From Viola odorata (Eukaryota > Streptophyta > Magnoliopsida > Malpighiales > Violaceae): DNA of 64,000 nt. Shown here one piece after another: positions 12,385 to 24,581 of the stretch. The stretch covers positions 12,178,443 through 12,242,442 of the forward strand of contig OY829538.1 of the NCBI GenBank assembly GCA_963691705.1. The letters run 5' to 3'. Each line of letters starts with the position of its first letter. Positions within the stretch are counted from its first letter, which is position 1. The position numbers and the translations under genes are program-made. The notes beneath the pieces are model-generated. The model made no database searches and was not told the origin of the DNA. It saw only the letters and a program-made list of their open reading frames with translations.

Positions 12385-14740
12385 TTAAAACCTCTCATTA
12401 GTAAGGATCTCGGACTTCTTCAGAAAGACGTCGGTGAGGTCCTCAGCGCGGAAAGTCTCTTCCCCGTAAAGCTGCACGAAGCAGTCGGACATGATACCTG
12501 CGGTCATCTCGCAATACCATTTACATTTTTCCGCCGACTCCCTCTCCAGTGTCGTCTTCTCCCCGACCAGTGCGGCATTCTTGCTCTTTTCCGCCGTTAA
12601 TTCGGCGTTAAGAGCGGCACTTTTGGCGGCTTCCTGTTCACGGACCTCTTCCATCTCTCTCTCTTGACAGTCATCAGGGTTGTTGCCAGATCATCACGCT
12701 CCCCTGTTACCTTCTCCACTCTTTCTTGTTTCTTAGCAAGCTCTTCTGAAACCTGCTGACGGGCGTCATGTAGCTTGTTGGAAGAAGAAGTGAGAGACTC
12801 AACTTTCTTTGTCATGTGCCCGGCCCAATAATGGAAGTTGTGGAAAGCAGAAAATATGTCGGAGCGCACCAAACTCACTTGCTCCTCGGAAGGTTTAGAA
12901 AGAAACGCCTCCTCCTCTTCCTGGAGCGATAGTGCGTGAGCGGCCAGGAAAGTAGAAGCCGCGCTAGAACTGTCACCCCCTACAACCGCAAACCCAGTCT
13001 TGCGCAAGTTATCCAAGTCAATTTGATGGGTAACGGGCCCGGAATCGCCCAGCGAACTCACATCCGCCATAAGATGGGGAGCAACAGCCTCCCCCTCAAA
13101 AGATGGAGCATTCGAGAGAACAAAGACTAAAGTAGTTGGGGACGAAGGCTGACGAGAAGAAGCGCCCATGGTAAGCCCAAAAGAATCATAAGAGTGGTAG
13201 GGTGGAAAATCGGACTCCGTTAAGTCCGTAGTAAAACCCATGACATGGGAAACTGAAGGAGGAGGAGATACGCCGAAAGAATTGGGTAAAACCTGAAAGG
13301 GCCCGGTAGCGCCCGCGGTCCTCAAAGGATCAGAAGATTGACCCCCAGAAGGCGCGTCAGAAACAAAGGCGGCGACATCCCCCGTATCACCCTCCTGGTG
13401 GATAGCGGGATCCTCCGGTAAGTTCACACCCTCCTCGTTATGTCGCGATTTCTTGCGACGCTGTTGGAACACATGAGACAAGTTCATGTTATTTTCTGGT
13501 GATGAATAGGCAGATGCAGCAGTAGTATCTTACAAAAAGAATATTGAGAAGGATGAGAAAATGACGAGAATTTTAAGAACGAGAAAATAGAGGAAACGCG
13601 TGCAATAGTGATATCGCTAACAGGAACCTCTAAAGAAATTACCACGTTAGAAGGAGGAGCAAGGGCGGCAACGCGTCTTATCTTCTTCTTCTTTTTCCTT
13701 CCAACAGAAACCCTGGAAGAAGACGCCTGAACAGGAGTGACGATGGCAGAAATAGTAGGAGCAAAACTAGGGGCGGTAACAGCTTCCTCGTCAGTTTGAG
13801 AAGTAGACCCCTGAATGGGACTAATAGTCACAACAGACGGAGGGACAGGGTTAACGGCTGCAGCGGCGGCAGCGGCAGCAACAACTTCCTCTCTTTCTCT
13901 CTCCTCTTTTGAGCCCTTCTCTCTCATCTCCTAACGCACTCAGGTTTCCAGCCGGGTGAAGGCTCTGCACTATCGCGAGATAATGTTAGCGTTAGTACCC
14001 CTCGAAACAACAAGGAAGATGGTAAAATACTCACTCTCAATACAGGTTCGAATGTCGATCCTACACGTCAAGTTGCGAGTATGAACGCTAAAGTTCAGCT
14101 CGAGCAGTTTGTCTAACCAGCCTTGCTCAGGCGGAGGGAGAGGCCTCCACCGACCCCAGGCCCCATCCCTGATGTCGTGATTAAAATCGGTCCTCCACTA
14201 GGGGCCAGGCAGATTAATAATAAAGAACTCATTTTTCCAATTATCAATGAAAGATTCAAGGTGCAGAAGCTTCCAGGTAAAAGGATTTAGTGATTCATCA
14301 TCATAACGGGGCGATATCGCTATCACACCCCTACGACTAAATAATTGAAAAAGCGATTGAAGCAGCAAAAAGGAAGAAGAGGTAATCCCTTTGTGTTTAT
14401 AGAGTTCTATGAATGCGTAAATGCAACAGTACACATTAGGAGTCAACTGAACAGGATTCAAGTTAAGAGTGGCAAATAACTATTCCACTAGAGGATGAAG
14501 AGGAAACTAGAAGCCATAGCCAAACATCTTGGCGTACAAAAGCCTACGGTTGTCGGTCAATTCACTATTAAGGCGTAGCGAATCGGGAGCAACTTCAAAA
14601 AAACAACCCTCAAGAATGTGGGTGTTATGTTGGGCTAATTTTTGTTGAAGCACGGCTAGAGAAGTGATAGTGGTAACAATGTTCTCAATTTTTTCCTCCC
14701 CAACAGATTTGGGTTGAGGACGACAACGGGTTCTAGCCAT
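12385..14740 (-). pseudogene. T2 antisense gene A (Transposase_28-like domain, coiled-coil C-terminus), decayed
   Basis: The minus-strand ATG at 14740 (Met-Ala-Arg-Thr) opens an exon of 706 nt to a strong donor at 14034 (GTGAGTATT). Within it the Transposase_28-like domain is readable in one frame (motifs LYAKMFGYGF, ISPRYDDESLNPFTWKL) but has TAG stops near 14508, 14476 and 14210. An intron (13965-14034, 70 nt, TACTAAC branch motif, acceptor GTGCAG) joins in phase 1 to a PGW-containing exon. That exon has a one-base shift, then a poly-Ala and Ser/Pro-rich part (to about 13590). The last exon runs from about 13490 to 12385: a Ser/Pro-rich stretch then heptad-like Leu/Glu/Lys coiled coil, with one shift near 12630. 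Same order and neighbours as in T3. Function unknown. Confidence 0.8.
13965..14034 (-). other. Intron 1 of T2 antisense gene A (70 nt)
   Basis: On the minus strand: donor GAGA|GTGAGTATT, branch-point consensus TACTAAC, acceptor GCGATAGTGCAG. The T3 counterpart (27252-27320, 69 nt) shares the branch segment GTACTAACGCTAAC and the phase. Confidence 0.82.
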
Positions 14741-15352
14741 GGCAAAAATAAAAAGATGAAGAAAGTAACAGAAAAAGAACAAGAAGTACCTTTCTGAGAG
14801 AGAAAATCAAAGTGCCCAGACGGTGTAAAGAAGAAATGCAAGTCGACTTGAGATGTTATGGAAAAGATAAAATAACAAAATGAGGAAAGGAGGCATGTGG
14901 CGGGTTTTATAACCCTAGCGGTTAATCAAAATGACTGTTGAAATGGTCGTTGCATGGGAAGCGTCAGGAGGAAAAGACACAAGCAATGAGTACATTTTTA
15001 AAGAAGCGAGAAAATGCTTTGATTTTACCATTCCCTAGGGGACACCAACCCCTAGCGCCTCTGCGAATGGACACATGTGGTCTGGCTATCATTACTTCTC
15101 TCCCGCATTAATGAGGGATTCTCAAGCATTAAATGCTCTAGAAAAGTGGAATCGATTTTCAAATCAAGACAGGAGCAATAACGTGATGATCAAGTTAACG
15201 CAATGCAGCGTTAATTTAGTTGGCAGTCGCCAAGATAACGCAAAAGAAGAAGATAACGCGGCAGAGATTAATTATTATTATTTAAAAGAAGTTTGGGCAT
15301 TATTATTACAAAGCAAATGGCAACAATGATCAAATCAAGAAAGAAACAATAA
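14741..15352. promoter_or_regulatory. Upstream region of T2 antisense gene A
   Basis: No gene. On the minus strand a TATA box TTATAAAA lies at 14905-14912, about 165 nt upstream of the gene A ATG. T3 has a TATA-like sequence at 176 nt and T4 a TATAAA at 162-167 nt upstream of the homologous ATG. Confidence 0.65.
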
Positions 15353-17525
15353 TTAACGGGGACGGGTGGAGCCTCCCTCGTTCCCCGTGCCATTCGAATC
15401 ACCAGATAACAGGAGTGTCTCGGTATCGCCGCCGTTGTCTACTTCCTCCTCCTCTGAGGAAAGAAAACCTTCCTTGCTCCGGTCAATTTCACTCATTTTC
15501 GTAGAGGCATAGTCGGCTATCTTAGCAGGATCGAAAGTCCTACTGCGGTAATGGTCCGCGAACCCGGCGGTAAAGGCCCACATGGCTTTTTTCTTACACC
15601 AGCTGATCTTTGATGGAACCTTGGCTAAATCCGCGTCACGGATCGATATCTCTTCGCGAAGAAGAGAATTTCTCTTGTCAGCTACCACCAGCTCCGCCTC
15701 CAAAGCCTCAACGATAGCCTTCCCCTTGGATTTTTTCCTTGCTAAATCCGCGTCGCGAACCGATATCCTTTCGTGAAGAAGAGAATTCTTCTTGTTAGCA
15801 GCTACCAATTCAGCCTCCAATGCTTCAATTCTGGTTTTTCCCATGGATTTTTCCCTCGCATGGTCAGCATGACAGTCACTTAACTCCGCCTGGGTACGAT
15901 TCTATAGCTGCGTCGTGGTTGAGTTGCGCCTTAGAGTTGGACGAACTCTAAAGCTTGCTACCGTGGGCTTTGGTAAAATAATGAAATTTGCGGAAGCAAG
16001 CCAAAGAATCATTCAAAATGCGTGCACGTTGAACGTCGGGCGGAAGCTGTAGTAACGTTTCCTTATCTTTAGGTGAACCAAATATGTCACCCACTAAGAT
16101 CGTTGTCGGTTGATCTCGTGATAACGGGTTCGACACCCCTAGGGCACGAAGCCCGTCAATTCCAAAGTTCGACAAATCTAACCGATAAGAAGGAACCCCC
16201 TGAGGCCCTTGAGAGGAAAGATTGGTGACAATAGAAGGAGCGGAACCATCGACAGAATTGCTAACACAGGAAACAGAAGTAAAGAACAACGGTTGAGGAG
16301 CCCTCGCCGGTGGGTTAGGAAGTACGCTCGAGCTCGGAGCTGGCACCACCACATCAGGAATACAAGAAGAGATAGGAGAATATGGGGCCTCAGCGGCAAA
16401 GGAAGAACTTGTCATCAACGGCGTTCCCGTTGATACCACAGGAACCTCGATAACGGGGGAGGGTCTCATCATTGGGGGAGCCTCAGTTGATGGCGAAAGA
16501 ACGTTGGCGGTAGAAGAAGAGGGCGTTACTGGTGGAACATCAACACTTATCGAAGGGAAATATTTGATGGTACCAGACGAAGTGGTGATATTAGAGAAAG
16601 CACGGCCCGTCAGTGGCGGCAAAGGAGGGCGCATGCCAGTCTCAGTCACCCGATTTCCCTTCTCTTCCCTGAGTCTCTTTCGCTGAGCCTTAGAAACCTG
16701 ACGAAGGCTAGACTCCATGTCCATGTCCTCACCTTCACCCTCACTTGCACCTCCGTATGAAAAAGCCTCTGCCTTGACTGTTGGCGGACCTAGGCTGGAC
16801 CTTATCTCCCGAACGGGCAACCAATTCTCCACAAAGCGAGAAGCGCGAGTAGAAACGCGTCCTCTTTGAAGGGTCACCCCCGAGGTCCTTCTTTTCTTTA
16901 ATGAATGCTACAGTCAGGTGGAGCTCTGGAAAACGTAGAAGAAGACGTTGTGGAAGGTGGTATGGCCCTCGAGCGAGCGTCATCCCCTCCCGATGGTTGA
17001 TTGATAACGCCCCCTGCAAAAAGTAACATTAGTAAATGGAAAGGAAGAACGATAACGCCAGAATTTAAAGACTTACCTACGACACACTCAGGTAAAGGCC
17101 TGCACAAGGTAAAGTTTCAAATTTGGAAAGGCGTCTCCATCTCCAACAAGGCGTCAGCTTGAGCCAACTCCTTTCTAGACAAGATGACTAGTTTCACCCA
17201 GTTAGTATCGGTGATGCCCCGGTTAAAGCCCCTACGCCGAGTTAATCTTACATTGGCATAGTATATCCTCTATTGAAGCATGAACAGGAAGGCGGAAACC
17301 ATAAAGAAACATCTTAAAATACAACATCCTACGAGTTCACCACAAGACGTCGTGAAGCCTCATATGCCTCTCTGGAAGCATAAAGGTATAACCGCTAGGG
17401 AAAGAGATACCGTGGCTCTCTAACTCGAGCCGCAGAACGGTCTCACAAGTAAAAATACTTGTTGTACTCTCGATCTCAGAATCTATAGGCTCCCGAAGGC
17501 CAGTCCGAGATCTCGTGCGACGCAT
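15353..17525 (-). pseudogene. T2 antisense gene B, decayed paralogue of gene A
   Basis: The ATG at 17525 (Met-Arg-Arg-Thr-Arg-Ser-Arg) opens an exon stopped by TGA at 17337-17339, followed by shifted, shortened remnants of the Transposase_28-like domain (FKMFLYGFRLPV near 17290). The exon end is intact: ECVV then donor GTAG|GTAAGTC. A 63-nt intron (17014-17076) joins in phase 1 to Gly-Gly-Val. After a TAA at about 16898 the Ser/Pro-rich part continues at 16877-15948, sharing FVENWLP and the SYRLDLSNFGIDGLRALGV type block with T3 gene B. A C-terminal piece (15844-15353) has two 39-residue copies of a coiled-coil unit (EALEAELV...RDADLA). T3 gene B is the intact version. Confidence 0.8.
17014..17076 (-). 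other. Intron of T2 antisense gene B (63 nt)
   Basis: The minus strand shows donor GTAG|GTAAGTC and acceptor ACTTTTTGCAG|GGGGC, a textbook plant intron. The splice is phase 1 and falls at the same codon as the intron in T3 gene B. Confidence 0.88.
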
Positions 17526-17953
17526 AATGAAGAGGTAATAAAAAGCAAAACCAGAAGAAGGTGAAATAGGGTACCTTAGAAAGAAGAATAACAGAACAGA
17601 TGGATCGCCTGAGTCGACGAGCAGTTGGGAAAACTTTTCTTCGAGAGAAGAAGAAGAGCAGAGAATAGCAGAAAAAATCTAAAATACGAGTAAAAGTTTG
17701 AGAAGAAAGAAGTTGTCTCCTTTTAAAGGCCAAACCTAGCGAAGACGACTAATTGGCCAATCAGAACGAAACACGCGTAAAACCGGCAATGACACGTGGA
17801 AGGATATCAGAAGAACATTAAAAGCCAAGCATTTATGTCTTTAGAAGAAGAAGGCAGTTAACAACAAGAAGTTAAAAAGACGGTTGCGTGGAGCAGTAAT
17901 CAACCGCTTGGCGATAACTACCCAATGCTTACAGAGTTAACGCAGAAACACAA
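17526..17953. other. T2 spacer between antisense genes B and D (left part, before T3)
   Basis: It holds the gene B upstream region (minus-strand TTTAAAA at 17721-17727, 196 nt from the ATG) and then non-coding sequence up to the T3 insertion. The T3 sequence at 30600-31060 aligns with this spacer plus the part after 33128. Confidence 0.6.
17949..17953. repeat. Target-site duplication of T3, left copy (CACAA)
   Basis: CACAA stands immediately before the T3 5' LTR and is repeated at 33124-33128 directly after the 3' LTR. Confidence 0.97.
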
Positions 17954-18317
17954 TGATAACAATCCACCTAAAAGAAAGGGTATTTTCGTCCATCACCCGA
18001 TGGGAAGAGGCATAGCTACTGTTTCACACCACCACGGTAGGGACAAGATTGCTACCTTCCCCAAAGGCTAACGCTACAGAGGCTAACGGGGCCCTACCGG
18101 CTCCTCTCACGGACCACTTGCTTGGCTCAAGGAGTTATCTTACCCCCAGAGGAAACCACGCGTCAGGATTAACGCTCCGGCCACTATCCTACCGCGGCAA
18201 TATCTACCTAAAACACCTACCGCCGAGGTAGCGTATCACGATAAGGGTGAATCACAGACCCTAACGCTAGCGATAGCTCCGTACCCATTTACTCGGGCGG
18301 GAACGCCCCCTTTCTTC

Positions 18318-18325
18318 TATAAATA
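18318..18325 (+). promoter_or_regulatory. TATA box of the T3 LTR
   Basis: TATAAATA, conserved at the matching place in the LTRs of T1, T2 and the 3' LTR of T3. Confidence 0.85.
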
Positions 18326-18398
18326 CCTCCCCCCCACAAAGGAGGCAGGTAAGCGGACTTGACTGGCCAAAACTCTGCCAATTTCAGCACACTTACTG

Positions 18399-18440
18399 AC
18401 TTAAGCATCGGAGTGTTTCCGCCGGAGACCCCCTCCGGCG
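18399..18440 (+). promoter_or_regulatory. Conserved LTR motif plus hairpin (T3)
   Basis: ACTTAAGCATCGGAG (18399-18413), 6-nt spacer, then stem CGCCGGAG (18420-18427), 5-nt loop, CTCCGGCG (18433-18440). T4 has ACTTAAGCATTGGAG, a 6-nt spacer and a different perfect stem. A role in transcript 3'-end formation or packaging is inferred only. Confidence 0.8.
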
Positions 18441-18530
18441 CATTGCAGGTACTGTGGACCGTCGTGTACACTGATCTGAGAGGAGCTGCTCCGCCATACA
18501 TCCTTCGGCAGAAGACAAATTATTATCAAA

Positions 18531-18549
18531 TTGGTGCTTTCGTTGAGAG
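18531..18549 (+). other. Primer binding site candidate of T3
   Basis: TTGGTGCTTTCGTTGAGAG begins two bases after the LTR, where minus-strand synthesis is primed. T1 has the same motif with one base changed. tRNA partner not identified. Confidence 0.75.
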
Positions 18550-18613
18550 TTTTGGTTCTATTAAGTGAGCATCCTTAATAACCAAGCTCCTCCTCCCCGA
18601 AGCTAGAAGGATT

Positions 18614-21600
18614 ATGGCCTCGGAGTCAGATCCGGTGCTGTCCCGAACTTCCAACATCCCATACAACACCCGCAGACGCTTGTTTCCCTTCACTACCTCT
18701 GATGCCCCCACCCCAGGGCAGGACGTCGCCGCAGGAGAGTTAGATCTTCCTCGCGGGTCAAGTTCAGAAGAAGTTACATTCCAGATTTGCTCTCCCTTCT
18801 CCCATATAGCAGGAACCAGCCATCCTACCCCCCAAGCGGGAAGATCTATGATGGGAGAAGCGGACAACCCTTTCATGAATTCAATAGCAGCTCTCCAAGC
18901 TCAACTGGATCAACTGACAGAGATGGCTGCTGGATTTACTCCTCATGCCTCAAGACCTGGTGTGTCCTCCCAAGTAATTTTCACCCCGTCCCTTGTCACC
19001 GAATGACCCTTATCGCCCCAACAGTCTAGGGCACTCCCGTCCTCCTTACCTTTCCCCTTGGCCCCCATAAACGTCCCACCATTCACGCGCGGACCTGCCG
19101 ACCAGTCTGGACAATACAGGGGAGGAATCTCTATCCCCGAAGCAGTCCGCCAGCGTGACGAGTATAGGGAACCCTGGGATGATCGACGGGGAGATATAGT
19201 GAGAGATCCATCTCCTAGATATAGCGAGAGATCTAGCAACAGAAGTCGACGAGCTCGAACTCCAAGGAGCCGTAGTCGTTCTCCTAGGAGACATCAGGAA
19301 TATGACCCTCAAAATCCCAGATACGACGCTGAAATTCCACATCAGCGTCAGCCTCGTAGGATCCCCGATGCTAACGTGGGTCATCCGTTCAGCTACCGTG
19401 TCAGGCACCACAGAGTCCATCGACATGTGAAACTCCCAGCAGAATCATATGACGGCACAAAAGATCCCATTTCTCACCTCAATAAGGTGAAGGATTTCGT
19501 GCAATTCCAAACGCACAGTGACGCAGCATTGTGTCAAATTTTCGTAATGACGCTGTCAGGAGTGGCACGTCTATGGTTCGAGGGGCTCCCCGCCGGGTCT
19601 ATCGATAATTTTTCTCAGTTGGAAGAAAAATTCAAAAGTCGGTTTAGCACTGCTATTCCTATCAGAAAGTCAGCAGCTGCGCTGTTCGATATCCATCGAA
19701 AACCACAAGAATCGTTGAACGATTTCTTAGGACGATTTGATCTTGAAATGTCCCTAACGCCGGGGGTCACTATCGATTTTGCGATTGAGGCCCTGAAACG
19801 CAATTGTCGATACAGTAAACTGAAAGATACGCTAACGGTGGACCCCCCAATGACCCTGGATGCATTGAGGTTGAAAGTGCATAACTATGCGAGAATGGAA
19901 GAGGAAGAAAATAGAGAATGGATCCGAGGTATGCCGGCAGACCCATATGTGGCCCCTAACGTCTTGAACAGCAATGCCCCTGACGCTAAACCCACCGAGG
20001 ATCCCGGGCAGCGGAAAGAACATAGCACCAAGACCTCTAACCAGCAGAGAGGCAATTTCTCAAAAGGAAGACCTGGAGGATCCCCCACTCGGAAGCAAAC
20101 GGACCCGCCAAAGGGCCGGATATATGATCCTGACCTCCCATCTCTCATACTCCCGAGGGCGGAGATCTTAGCAATAGTCCAACAGAGAAATTTGCCTATC
20201 CGTTACCCAGCTCCCGTGAAACCAGGAGTAATCATGGGAGGAAGAGAAAATGCATACTGCAAATTCCATAAGGTCAAGGGACACTCAATAGATGTATGCA
20301 GAGAGTTAAAATCGGCTATAGAGCGATTGGTCGAAGAGGGCTACCTTGGAGAATTTGCCACAAAGGCCAGGGAGGAAGCCAGAAACAACCCAACTGGAAA
20401 TACAACTGAGCAGAGGCAAGCGCCCTCGCACGCTACAGGGGCTAACGCAGTTCCCCTCGGGCCAAATAGAGAAGCGCTCGCTATCGATAGCGACCAAATG
20501 CCCATGATAAATATCATTGCAGGGGGAGCACCCTATTGCGAGGAAATTATGCTGCAAACGCCCAACCCCGGAGAAAAGCGCAAACGGGAGAGCGCGCAAA
20601 CGAAAATCGAGACGATAAGCGCCTTAGACAGAATGATATTGTCTTTCTCAGAGGAGGACGAAAAAGGCATCGTCTTCCCGCATAATGACGCGATGGTTGT
20701 GACGCCCATCATTGGAAGTCATGGGATAAGAAGGACCCTTGTCAATAACGGGAGTGCAGTGAATCTATTTTCATTGGAAGCGTACAACTTGATGAAACGA
20801 CCTGACGGTGAGCTATCGCCTTGCACGAGGCCAATTATTGGGATTGATAGAGTACCAATTCCGGTAGCCGGAATAACATCCCTGCCGGTGTACTTCCGAG
20901 AAGACACATCCAAACGCTCCGAAGAGCTACTATTTTTGGTTGTAGACCTAACGTTACCGTATAACGCCATTTTGGGGCGACCATTCCTTAATCGTTTTGG
21001 AGTGGCCATATCTCAAAAACACCTGCGGATGAAATATCCCTCATGGGACGGCGTGGTCTCAATCAAAGGGGACCAAAAGTTGGCAGCCGAAAGCTACTTA
21101 CTTATGACTCAAAGGAGTTGTGACCGCTACGTTTGCGTGGTAGACGATCCTTTCGATGATAAAGAAGAAAAGCGCACTCAGCCGCTAGATCAGATGGTAT
21201 CAATTCCTATCGGTAAGGATAGTGAAACGAATCTCTTAGCCAGTGAGAAACTAAGCCTTGAAGAGAACGCGCAATTAATCCGGCTGTTGAGGAAATACAA
21301 GGGAGAGTTTGCGTGCAAACCAGCAGACATGCCCGGAATCTCTCGGGAAGTCACAGAACATCGGTTGAACGTTAGTCCTGACGCCAAGCCTGTTCAACAA
21401 AGGCGACGTGCTTTTTCATCGGAAAAGATAACAGCCATCGAAAAGGAGTTGCTAAAGCTCACAGAGGCGGGGTTCATTCGAGAAGTCCAGTACCCGACCT
21501 GGCTAGCTAATCCTGTGTTGGTCCCAAAGCCTAACGGGGACTGGCGCATGTGCATTGACTTTACTGACCTAAATAATGCTTGTCCCAAGGACTGCTATCC

Positions 21601-24487
21601 CCTTCCGCGAATAGATCAGTTAGTCGATCAAACCGCTGGGTATGCTTATCTAAGCTCCCTAGATGCGAATTTCGGATATCACCAAATCCCTATGGCCGTA
21701 GAGGACGAAGAAAAACCTGCCTTCATCACTCCTAGAGCTACATACTGCTATACTGCAATGCCGTTTGGGCTAAAGAATGCTGGTGCAACATTTCAGCGTA
21801 TGGCAAACAAAGTTTTTGAAAATCAAATCGGGAGAAATGTAGAGGCCTACGTAGACGACATCCTGATCAAAAGTCGGAGTTTCAGAGAGGACCTCGCTGA
21901 CTTGCAAGAAGTTTTCAATGTGATGAGAAAACACAAGATGAAGTTAAACCCGCGAAAGTGTATGTTCGCATTCCAAATGGGAAAATTCCTGGGCTATGTG
22001 GTCAGCCAGAAGGGCATCCAACCCAACCCATCAAAGATAAAAGCCATCCAGGATATGATATCCCCGCGAACTGTCAAAGAGATACAGAAGTTAACCGGGC
22101 GCATCATTGCGTTGGGGCGATTCATATCTAAGCAAGGCGAGATATGTTTGCCTTTCTTTAAAGTCATCCGCAACAAGGCTCCTTTCGGATGGACAGAGGA
22201 ATGTGAGAAAGCGTTTGCAGGACTAAAAGCTTACCTATCATCAGATTTAGTGCTGACGAGGCCTGAGCCCGGCGACGAACTATATCTATATTTGGGAATA
22301 GCTGACGAGGTAGTCAGCGCCGTCCCTGTGCGAAGTGAAGGGCACGTGTATCGTCCTGTATTCTTCGTGAGTCACATATTGAAAGATGCCGAACTGCGAT
22401 ACGCTCCTATCGAGAAGATAGCACTCGCTCTAGTGCAAGCCACGAGAAAGATGGATCGATACTTCCAAGCCCACCCCGTCATTATACTCACGGATCAGCC
22501 ATTGAGAAGAATCTTCAGAAAACCTGAATCTTCAGGAAGAATGTTAATTTGGGCTATCGAGCTCGAACAATATGGGTTGTAATACAAAGCTAGACCGGCC
22601 GTTAAAGCCCAAGCGTTAGCTGACTTCATAGCTGAGTGCACATTCACAAAGGGCACAAAGATAGACCTGTTGGAGGAAGAAGCGGAAAATTCATGCCTAC
22701 CGTCTCCGGAGACATATACAGATACGTGGGTCATCCACGTAGATGGAGCAAAAAATCAAGAATTAGCTGGCGCAGGAGTTTTCTTAGTTGGACCAAACGG
22801 CCTGGAGATGCGATACGCCATCAGAATCCTGCAGCCATTGTCCCACAATGCGACTGAATACGAAGCGCTGCTGGCAGGACTCAGAATTGGAAACAGTTTC
22901 TCTATCGGAGCCACTCCCGGTGGGGAGAAGGAAGACAGAACACGTTTAAAGATCCGAGGAGATTCCAAGCTAATAATGGATCAGGTTCTGGGGAACTCCC
23001 AAGCCAGAGAACCCAACATGGCCCAATACTTAGCCAAAGTAAAGCATGAGCTGTCAAAGATACAGGAAAAAGGCACCCTGGTCACCTTTGAGCACATTCC
23101 TAGAGAAAACAATGAAGAGGCCGATAGCCTCGCCAAGATGGCAGCCAATCCGGAAGCCTCAATACCCAGTGACGTGCGCTACGGAGAACTGCCTATACCT
23201 TCTTTCATGGAAGAGCAGGCATCGCTCTGTGTGGAAGAAATGGAAAATGATTGGAGGATCCCAGTGATAGAATATCTGAAACATGATAAACTACTGGGAG
23301 ACCAGACAGAGAAAAAGAAAATCCTAAAACGGGCAGCACGATGCACATATTTTAACGGAGAGTTAATACGAAGATGTTTCTCCCATCCGGCAGCTAAATG
23401 CATAACGGAGCAAGAAGGCTTACATGTGTTACGTGAAATTCACGAAGGGATATGTGGCATGCACATTGCTAGCGGCACCCTGGCAGCCCAAGTCTTTCGG
23501 TCGGGATTTTACTGGCCCACCATTCGACGAGATTGTCATAACTTCGTGAGAACCTATCAGAAATACCAGGAATATGCTAAGATTCCTCGAAAACCTGCTG
23601 TGCCAATTTCAGAAATAGTCGCACCGTGCCCGTTTGTAAAATGGGGGATTGACATCCTGGGCCCATTTCCAAAGGCTAGATCTCAGTTAAAATTCGTGGT
23701 CGTAGTGGTAGATTACTTCACAAAGTGGGCCGAAGCTGAGGCGTTAGCTACCATCACCACCGAAAAAATTTGGCGTTTCTTCAAACACCAAGTCATCATG
23801 CGATTTGGAGTACCACGCGTGCTAGTTAGCGACAACGGGACACAATTTACAAGCCAGTTCTTCAGGGATCAATGTGCAGAGTTCCAGATAGAGCAAAGAT
23901 TCTCCTCTGTGGCACATCCCCAAAGCAACGGCCAAGCGGAAGTAACTAACCGCAGCATCCTTAGTGGCATCAAAAGAAACTTGGAAGGGTCCAAGAAGAA
24001 ATGGCCAGACGAATTGCCATATGTACTATGGGCCTACCGCATGACTGTCAAGGCCAGCACAGGAGAGACCCCATTCGCGTTAGCATTCGGAATCGAAGCT
24101 GTCACACCAGTCGAGATTGGTATGATGAGCCTCTAGGTGGCTCACTTCAAAGAAGAAAACAATGAAGAAAGGTTACGAGCTAACCTCGATACTCTACCAG
24201 AAACACACGAGGAAACCCTCCTGAAAACCCTGCACTACAAAAGGAAAATGGCACAATATCACAACCGGCAAGTGAGGGAGCGATTGCTCAAAATCGGAGA
24301 TTTAGTGCTCAGAGACAGACGGGCAGCAGGACAACGTATGGGAAAACTCAGTCCAAACTGGGATGGACCGTATCGTGTCACCCGCATTGTGGGAAAAGGA
24401 GCATACCATCTGGAAACGCTTGAGGGAACGCCCCTACAGAACTCTTGGAACATCGCTCTGTTGAGGCTATACCACGCCAGGAGCTAA
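18614..24487 (+). pseudogene. T3 gag-pol polyprotein, single frame with three nonsense codons
   Basis: One frame spans 1957 codons, interrupted by TGA (19004-19006; Arg in T1), TAA (22580-22582; Gln in T2) and TAG (24134-24136; Arg in T2). Approximate residue positions: gag domain 270-375, CX2HX4HX4C knuckle from 548, protease motif 709-715 reading VNNGSA (Asp to Asn at 20744-20746, so inactive), RT YVDD 1079-1082, Ty3 RNase H, a second RNase H (His-Val-Asp-Gly, Asp1377) as in Tat elements, integrase zinc finger from His1610, and catalytic Asp1680, Asp1740, Glu1776 with the usual 35-residue spacing. The C-terminus has a GPY module (1918-1920). The finger has HH but both Cys are Tyr. Gag starts at the ATG 85 bp after the LTR. 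The frame cannot work without trans help. Confidence 0.96.
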
Positions 24488-24581
24488 TCGGGTAACATCA
24501 AAGTTATTCTAATAAATGAATATTGAGATATTCACCGTGCGTTTGCTACTGGTAATATACAGGTAGCGAAGAATGCCAGGG

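Larger units (their letters stand above)
7762..17953 (+). mobile_element. T2: Tat-group element, left segment (5' end missing)
   Basis: This is a plus-strand Tat element lacking LTR, gag and protease on the left, starting in decayed RT next to the Athila-1 LTR. It contains pol (to 10828), tandem repeats, and antisense genes A and B. It is interrupted at 17953 by the complete element T3 and resumes at 33124; the target duplication CACAA (17949-17953 and 33124-33128) proves the split. It is a close but distinct relative of T3. Confidence 0.92.
17954..18528 (+). repeat. 5' LTR of T3 (575 bp)
   Basis: TGATAA...TTATCA termini. TATAAATA at 18318-18325, ACTTAAGCATCGGAG at 18399-18413 and a hairpin at 18420-18440 mark promoter and probable R region. 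Confidence 0.97.

Noticed and set aside
19046..19426. 126-residue minus-strand ORF opposite T3 gag
   Set aside because: A near copy exists opposite T1 gag (3088-3468), but both are shadows of the conserved gag frame and break where gag is unconstrained; no promoter or intron signals.
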